A stretch of 64,000 nucleotides of DNA from Trebouxia sp. TZW2008. Lineage: Eukaryota > Chlorophyta > Trebouxiophyceae > Trebouxiales > Trebouxiaceae. Each line of letters starts with the position of its first letter. Within the stretch, counting starts at the first letter, position 1. Shown one piece after another: positions 58,901 through 64,000 of this stretch. The position numbers and the translations under genes are program-made. The stretch lies in the NCBI GenBank assembly GCA_002118135.1, contig BDIU01000188.1:1-64000 (forward strand). The letters are read 5' to 3'. The notes beneath the pieces are model-generated. The model made no database searches. It had not been told where the DNA came from and saw nothing but the letters and a program-made list of their open reading frames with translations.

Positions 58901-61841
58901 CCTTTCCTGCCTTCAGCTCAGCCTACAATTGAAACCAAGGCTTCAGTGTCAAAGCAGCCTTTAGAGTCATCAAAGTCTACACTGACATACAAGCCTTCGG
59001 TGTTATGAGAGTGCTGACTATCACTCTGCAGCACTGCTGCTCCTTGAGTCAGCAGGGCTGCTTTCAGCTTCTACACTTCTTCCTTGCCTGCCTTCAGCTC
59101 AGCCTACAGTGCAACAAAAGCCTTCATGTTCACAGGAGGCATCATCGTAATACAAGCCAACAGCGTAACAGGAGTCTTCAGCTGCCTCCTGAGTTCTGCC
59201 AGTTGGCGGTCTCTCTTCAGCCTACAGTGCAGCAGAAGCCTTCAGTTTCACTGGAATTGTCAGAGTGATACAAGCCTACAGTGGAACAGGCGCCTTGATT
59301 TGCCTCCTGCATTCAGCTGAATGCTGCTCCCTCTGCAGCACTGCTGCTTCCTGATCTAGCGGGGCTGCTTTCAGCTTCTGCACTTCTTCCTTGCCAGCCT
59401 GCAGCTCAGCCTGCAATATAACAGGAGCCTTCGAGTGCAACACATGTCCCAAGCGTCTTCACCATGCTGCTGGTCCCTGTGCATCACAGCTGCTTCCTGT
59501 TTCAGCAGGGCTGTAATGTATCATTGTACAACACAACGTGATGCAAGCACTACAACGCAAAGTAAAGTATTGCAGTGTAACAGAATTCAATGTAATCATA
59601 TGCTACAATGCGAAGCACAATGCTGAGCAGACCTGCATTGCAGGTGCCCCAGCTGCTTGAGCAAAAGCAGCTTGGCGGTGCGCCTCTTGGCGCCAGTGGT
59701 CTGCCAGCTTCACTGCAGTCTCATTGTGGGCCGTCAGCTTAGCAGTGTGCTCCTCAAGCATGCTGTCCAAGTCCTGGATCTTGCGCTCCTTCAGGTCTGC
59801 GTACTTCTGCTGCAGCTGAGCATACTCCTCCTGCAGCATGAGCATGCTGGAGAAAGCCTGAGATACTGGCAGTGCACCAGTACCAGAGAACTACACTGTT
59901 CATTTGATTTCATTCTAAACGTATGCTAGACAGGTTCAACAGGCCCAGCTAGGTACGTACTGGAGCAACCAACTGTCTCCAACTAGTTCGGTCCTATGTT
60001 ACCCTGAACCATTTGAACTGTGCTTCCAGGGAGGTGAGATTCTTGCGAACTGTTGTTTGCCAAGTGTTTCTGGGTTTGCCCTTAGCCTTTGTACCTGGTA
60101 GTTGCCCAAACATAAGCCGGAAAGGCAGTATGTCCTGTGACAACTATACTATGACATATCTGCCACAAGTGCAATCTGTGTTGTGCTGTTATGCCTTAGC
60201 AAAGAATGTGCTCAACGTCATTGAATCGTTGTGATCATCTTTGCTGTTCCAGAGAACCTCTGCCGCATTCATTACTTCAGGTCATTGGGCCATGCATGCA
60301 GTTTGCATAGACATATGCAGCATGCAGTGAGTCATCAACAAGAATCAAAACTTGTCAGGACCTGCAGCCTGTGGAACTGCATGCTCTGTGGAGTTCCAGC
60401 AGAGGCCAGGGTGGGCTGCATAGCCTCATCCACATTGCAACAGTGGATGTAAAAGGTGCAACTCACTCAACACAAACCAATCATTGACAAGCATGAAAGA
60501 CTGCACTGGCACCTGCAGTCCGTGGAATTGCATGCCGTGGGGAGCGCCAGCAGAGGCAAGAGTAGGCTGCATAGCCACATCCACACTCCTGTCAGCAGGC
60601 TTGTCCACAACACCAGTCGCCTTGACTTCATTCTGAGCAGCTGTTGGCACAGCTTGCGCCTGTGCTGCCTTAGCTGCAGCAGCTTTGCCAGAGGATGCTT
60701 GACGTCTGCTGTTGTTGGACCTGGTTGGCCCCGACTGACTTTGGCTGGCTGATGCTGCAGCTGTGTGGCCTACTTCAGTGTGCTTCCCTTCTTTCTGTGA
60801 GTTGGCTTCAGTCTGCATCCTGTCCTTGGCTGAGTTTGCTGCAGCAAGCTTTGGCATCTGATGCTTGACGCCTGGTAGCCCTGGAACATCTCTCAAGGCT
60901 GGTTGGTCTACCTCAGAGGGAGACAAGTCAGGCACCCCAGCATCTGCCGATGACTGAGGGGCAGACTCTCTGTGCTGCTTTGAGCGCTTCTTGTTTGGCA
61001 GGAATGCATCTTCTTCAGGCTGTTCCAACGCATTTGGAAAGTCAGCAGGCTGGCCAGCTGCCAGCTGTTCGGCAGACTCACTGGCTGCTTTACGCTTGCC
61101 ACGCTTTGCCTGCTTTGGCTCCACTTCAACAACTTGCAGGTTAGCGTTTCTGCCTCGTGTTGCAACCTTCTTGCCGCCTGGCGCTGTCTTGGCTGTTTCA
61201 GTTGAAGCAAACTCTGCTGCAGGCTGCTGCTGCTCTTGAGCAACCTGCTTCTGCTTGGCCCTGTTTGCACTGGACTTCTTGATCAAGTCGACCGGCGTGA
61301 GCAGGTCAACAGTGTCCGTTGCTTTGCCAGTCTGTTTGACATCTGCCTTGCCAGCTGGAGCTGCTGGTGGTTGGTCAGCATCAAACTCATCGGATTTAGC
61401 TGCAACATTCTTCTTGCCAGCACGCTTGTTAGCCTGCACAGGCTTGTTGCTGTCTGCTTCTGCCTGTGTTGCTGCCTTCCCTTTCTTTGGCTCTGCTTTG
61501 CCACCTGTTTGATGTAAAGTCACATGTTAGACGACATGGAAAGCGTCCTGCTTGCTTCTCACCAGGACGAGGCTTTGCAGTAAATGCAACTATGTGCAGG
61601 AGATGTCTGACTGATCAGGTCGTATCATACCTGTTGTGGTGGGGCTCGATTTCTTCTCATGCTTCTGCTGGTTTGGCTTGTTTTCCTTGTCAGTATCTGC
61701 TGTCAGCACAGCATCAGCAGCCTCGTCTGAGCTGAGAACACGGGGCGTGGTCTTTGACTTGAGCCATCCAGGGGTATTGGTACCTCCTCCCTCAGCTGTA
61801 TAGTTGACAGGTGCTCTCGCTCGCAGTGTACGACCCCCCAT
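53000..61841 (-). CDS. Coiled-coil nuclear protein with Csm1/Pcs1 (TITAN9)-like C-terminus
   Basis: Ten exons (61841-61631, 61504-60513, 59857-59633, 58922-58722, 58215-57984, 57428-57253, 55962-55753, 55036-54929, 54215-54068, 53196-53000) sum to 2700 nt, giving 899 residues in matched phases. The N-terminal ~400 residues are Lys/Ala-rich with nuclear-signal clusters (KRGKRKAA, NKKRSKQ). Residues ~400-540 are coiled coil (LQEEYAQLQQKYADLKERK; ELRRQLKEAHRRAEG). Low-complexity linkers follow, then a small globular C-terminus: GRNALHALMGLEATPI, FKYLHRDTGLMFEI, and LCFNPVSLGQAVDMLPSYLR with YEIKFGASQRQ. This order and the LPSYLxxEIxF motif fit the monopolin/kinetochore family Csm1/Pcs1 (plant TITAN9), which bridges kinetochore parts. 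The family call is an inference. Most introns carry exon relics. Confidence 0.6.
53215..53712 (-). repeat. Tandem minisatellite built from exon 10 junction copies
   Basis: About eight units of ~60-63 bp. On the minus strand each has GATAxTGCTACAGGGCAAxAC followed by AGCCCCTGTTTGTGCTGACATT and CTTGAGATGTT. The unit resembles the exon 10 acceptor and start (GATATTGCTGCAGGGCAAGA, CAGTGATGCTGACAG). It lies just 5' of exon 10 in intron 9. Confidence 0.9.
54255..54525 (-). repeat. Two decayed copies of exon 9 start
   Basis: The minus strand reads DQEQQxxGRNALHxLMGLxxxPI peptides at about 54370-54260 and 54515-54410, like exon 9 (54215). Both lose the frame after a few more residues. They lie 5' of the intact exon. 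Confidence 0.92.
55465..55615 (-). repeat. Decayed copy of exon 7 end
   Basis: The minus strand reads LPASPANAAIANPPARFSGS, like the end of exon 7 (55962-55753), and then a degraded donor. It lies 3' of the intact exon. Confidence 0.85.
56040..56950 (-). repeat. Tandem array of about six copies of exon 7 start
   Basis: Units of ~120-165 bp repeat CAGGAxCAGGGxGCTATCAG, GCAACAGCAGCTGCTGAGGA, GACAGATGCAGTxCCCAAGG and a TGxCACTACCTAGTTTGCAT filler. Several carry a TAG after GGACAGCAG where the working exon (55962) reads through. All lie 5' of the working exon in intron 6. The most 5' copies (about 56950-56690) are the most diverged. Confidence 0.9.
57690..57840 (-). repeat. Decayed copy of exon 6
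   Basis: The minus strand reads VHVNSSAKPLVPYPVGISGQ, matching VHIHSSAKPLVPYPLGISVQ of exon 6 (57428-57253). It lies 5' of the intact exon. Confidence 0.92.
58265..58405 (-). repeat. Decayed copy of exon 5 start
   Basis: The minus strand reads LDPSHLAELCQEAAQQQHSP, like LDASSLAELSYQEAAQQQQS of exon 5 (58215). A small indel shifts nothing visible until its end, so it could in principle be spliced, but it loses similarity after ~45 residues. Confidence 0.9.
59015..59415 (-). repeat. Decayed copies of exon 4 start
   Basis: AELxAGKEEVQKLKAAxL-like peptides occur at about 59411-59290 and 59103-59020, with a fragment near 59225-59160. The intact exon 4 starts at 58922. All are upstream copies with the acceptor. 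Confidence 0.9.
59925..60240 (-). mobile_element. LINE 3'-end remnant
   Basis: The minus strand encodes LPFRLMFGQLPGTKAKGKPR, NTWQTTVRKNLTSLEAQFKW and DRTSWRQLVAP, the usual C-terminal end of non-LTR reverse transcriptase polyproteins. Stops are present. It lies in intron 2 of the Csm1-like gene in sense orientation. Confidence 0.7.
60355..60440 (-). repeat. Decayed copy of exon 2 end
   Basis: Repeats the exon 2 end (about 60600-60513), including GGCTATGCAGCC, GCTCxAGCAGAG-type and GACTGCAGGT-like words on the minus strand. It lies 3' of the working donor. Confidence 0.75.
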
Positions 61842-61865
61842 GTGCAACGAGCTCACAGAAGCCCG

Positions 61866-62141
61866 CTACACCATCAACAACACATTCGCTGCGCGTTTAC
61901 CATACCAAAGTCTCGAGCTGTCTACTGCTTTTTGCGCTTGAATTTGCTCTTCATTTAGAACCCTGCCAAGTCCTGTAGCAGCTTCCGAAACGCAATTCCG
62001 AAAGCTATCGAAAGCCGCAGCTGATGCCAACAGGCTTACGCGTTCACCATGCCGTTGGACAGTGCGGACAGCAGCGTATAGTTGCTGGGCTTGAGTCTTG
62101 ATCCATTCCGTCTGCGTATCGCAGCTGAATTTGAGCGACAT
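61866..62141 (-). CDS. 91-residue ORF just upstream of the Csm1-like gene
   Basis: Starts with ATG at 62141 (MSLKFSCDTQTEWIKTQAQQ) and ends at 61866. It is predicted mostly helical, with LYAAVRTVQRHGERVSLLAS and EAATGLGRVLNEEQIQAQ. No intron is needed. The stop is 24 nt upstream of the next ATG (61841) on the same strand, and its start is only 62 bp from the divergent RABGGTB start. It could be a small gene expressed on a shared transcript, a conserved upstream ORF, or an extra 5' exon (a GTATGG donor occurs near its end). No family recognised. Confidence 0.5.
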   Translation of the reverse strand: MSLKFSCDTQTEWIKTQAQQLYAAVRTVQRHGERVSLLASAAAFDSFRNCVSEAATGLGRVLNEEQIQAQKAVDSSRLWYGKRAANVLLMV

Positions 62142-62203
62142 CACGAAGTTTGTGATCTCAGTGCAGCTCTGAGCTGCGGTCCAGTGCCTCACCGGTTGCA
62201 ATA

Positions 62204-64000
62204 ATGGAGAGGCAAGTGCGCGGTCAGACAACACCAGCTGATCTTGGAGCCAGGGCTGAGCTGCTAGTTGACAAGCATGCTGCCTACATCAAGAAGGTCG
62301 CAGATGTAAGTCAGGCAACGGTGCCGCCTCTGCGCACGTTGGATCACAACTTGAGTCTGGATTGCACGTCTGGCGTAGCTGATTTTGTGCGAGTGTTTTG
62401 ACAGGCCAAAGACACGCTAGAAGCCGTGGTCACGGAGCATTTTAGACTCAGTGGGGTTTACTGGGGGCTTACAGCTTTATACTTGTTAGGCAAACTTGAT
62501 ATCATGGATGGCGAAGCCATTGTCCAGTGGGTGAGGTCTGTGCATCACTTTGCATGGCTTGAGTTCTGACCCTTGGTCACTCACCAGACAAGACTAACAC
62601 CAAACTGCTCCTGTACTTGAATGCAGGTTTTACAATGTCAACATCCATCTGGGGGTTTTGGTGGCAGTGAGCGCCATGACTCCCATCTGTTGTATACCCT
62701 AAGTGCAGTCCAGATTTTGGCACTGTACAACAACATACATATGGTTGATGCAGATCAGGTCGCCAGCTGTAAGTACTTGTGAATGTCACTTAGCATTGCT
62801 TTGTGACTTGTGCAATTCCAGTCTTCTACTATTGGCACAATCTGATTTGGGGTATGCATGCTAGCAGATGTGCAGAGCTTGCAACAGCCTGATGGTTCAT
62901 TCACTGGAGATGCCTCTGGTGAGATCGACACAAGGTGAGCACTGATGCAGCAGCCTCAATCACCCATGACGTGTTATCATGACAACCTCAATGGACTGAT
63001 GGCGCACCATAGTTGCCGCAGTTTGATGCCTGCATGAAGCAGCACCCGTTTTACTACAGCTGAATCAGCCCAGTGATTGCGATTTTCCAATGCCACTGTG
63101 AAAACGATATATGACGTCGCATGTAGGTTCTCCTACTGCGCGCTGAATTGCTGCTCCCTGCTGAATAGAATGCAATCTATCGATGTCCCAAAGGCTGTGG
63201 AATTTCTTGTGGCCTGCAAGAATTTTGATGGAGGCTTTGGCTGCAGACCAGGTGGCCCTGCAATCACAGCTGAAATGCAGATCAACGCGCCTCATCTTTG
63301 TACCACCTGTCCCATGCACAAGGGCATAATCAGGGGTTTTCATTCTTGTACTGACCATGCTGTTGTTGCATCTTTGCCACACTACTGCACTAGTTAGTCA
63401 CGCGTGTTCATTCAAACAGGTTTATTGCCACTGCTGTAACTCATCACCACTGTACAGTAACCCATTGCAGACTTTTCTGCCATAGTTCTTGCCTGTGCCC
63501 AGCAAAAGATAACTGTATCTTTTCTTGCCAGACAACAGCACCCACTGCTGGCATGCAGGCAATGAGTCTCACGCTGGGCAAGTCTTCACTGGTGTTGCTG
63601 CTTTAGCTATTGCAGACAGCCTGCACCATGTTGACAGAGACCTGCTCAGCTGGTGGTAAGCTCCAGCTTGCTGTTCTTGCCCACCTTGTGACTACGAGTC
63701 ACTTGGTCTCGAACTATATCCTCAGTCCTGCCCTGTATTGATGTCTTGCAAGTTTGCAGTGACTGATGTCTGACAGTGATCGCAAAAGTGGTTAGCTGTA
63801 TGCATACAGGGCATGTATGTATGATGTATGAAATGCCACTCGCAGTCAAGGATCACGTCTGGCAGCATCCAGGCCCCAGCATGCACTTCCATCTTGCATG
63901 CTAGTTTCATAGACTGTAGGTTATGCCATGTGAAGGCATGTAATGTAAATCCAACCTGTCAAGAACAACCAAGTTGCAGTTAGCATGCTGTGACCATGAG
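62204..64000 (+). CDS. RABGGTB: Rab geranylgeranyltransferase beta subunit (5' part)
   Basis: Exons 62204-62305, 62405-62530, 62627-62768, 62868-62934, 63127-63251 and 63559-63655 join in phase; the rest lies beyond the window. Prenyltransferase beta repeats: [110 protein letters not shown]. With the alpha subunit and Rab escort protein it attaches geranylgeranyl groups to Rab GTPases; the zinc-site Asp/Cys motif and the last repeats are only partly in view. In the family the segment after GGFGCRPG is SESHAGQ, here NESHAGQ. Head-to-head with the 91-residue ORF. Confidence 0.9.

Noticed and set aside
63722..63910. Minus-strand LPDV-like peptide resembling a prenyltransferase motif
   Set aside because: It is on the wrong strand for RABGGTB and lacks the rest of the motif.
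1..64000. tRNA, rRNA or snRNA genes
   Set aside because: No cloverleaf with A and B boxes, and no rRNA or spliceosomal RNA core, was recognised by eye; a covariance-model scan would be needed to exclude them.

Overview
This window is nuclear DNA of a eukaryote, most likely a chlorophyte green alga and plausibly a trebouxiophyte. The genes are split by many GT-AG introns of 60 nt to 2 kb whose 3' ends are usually TGCAG. Plastid-type proteins are present (a WCRKC thioredoxin, a BASS4-like carrier, an ENOD93-like protein). A radial spoke protein 3 gene implies a ciliated stage. There are no prokaryotic operons, Shine-Dalgarno sites, CRISPR arrays, rRNAs or recognisable tRNAs.

Layout, left to right: a KCTD/BTB gene (-), an MFS anion:cation-symporter-type transporter (+), a TLC-domain membrane protein (-), an ENOD93-like small protein (-), an F-box-like gene (-) with a broken tandem paralogue (-), a YegS-type lipid/diacylglycerol kinase (+), a BASS4-like carrier (-), a 74-residue protein (-), Elongator subunit ELP4 (-), a chloroplast WCRKC thioredoxin (+), RSP3 (+), a leucine-rich-repeat gene (-), a membrane-anchored Gfo/Idh/MocA oxidoreductase (+), a 10-exon coiled-coil protein with a Csm1/Pcs1/TITAN9-like C-terminus (-) preceded at 24 nt by a 91-codon ORF, and the first six exons of Rab geranylgeranyltransferase beta (+), cut by the window end. 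I rebuilt the exons by hand. For most genes the exon lengths sum to a multiple of three with phases that match at every junction, and this is the main support for the models.

The most unusual property is inside the introns. Most of the longer genes (kinase, RSP3, oxidoreductase, Csm1-like, BASS4-like, MFS, TLC) carry decayed tandem copies of their own neighbouring exons, often still with the splice site. Copies of an exon's start and acceptor lie upstream of the working exon; copies of its end and donor lie downstream. Splicing from the first donor to the last acceptor would leave every extra copy intronic. This suggests introns that grow by repeated duplication of exon-intron junctions, and some relics have become minisatellite arrays. 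I know of no description of this as a general pattern. Other notable items are a near-perfect 36-bp hairpin in a kinase intron, four LINE C-terminal remnants, likely GC-AG introns, and a possible two-cistron transcript.

The genes do not form a pathway. They are ordinary housekeeping, transport, plastid and cilium genes with an accessory F-box pair. Neighbouring genes are arranged head-to-head, tail-to-tail or in series without functional grouping.
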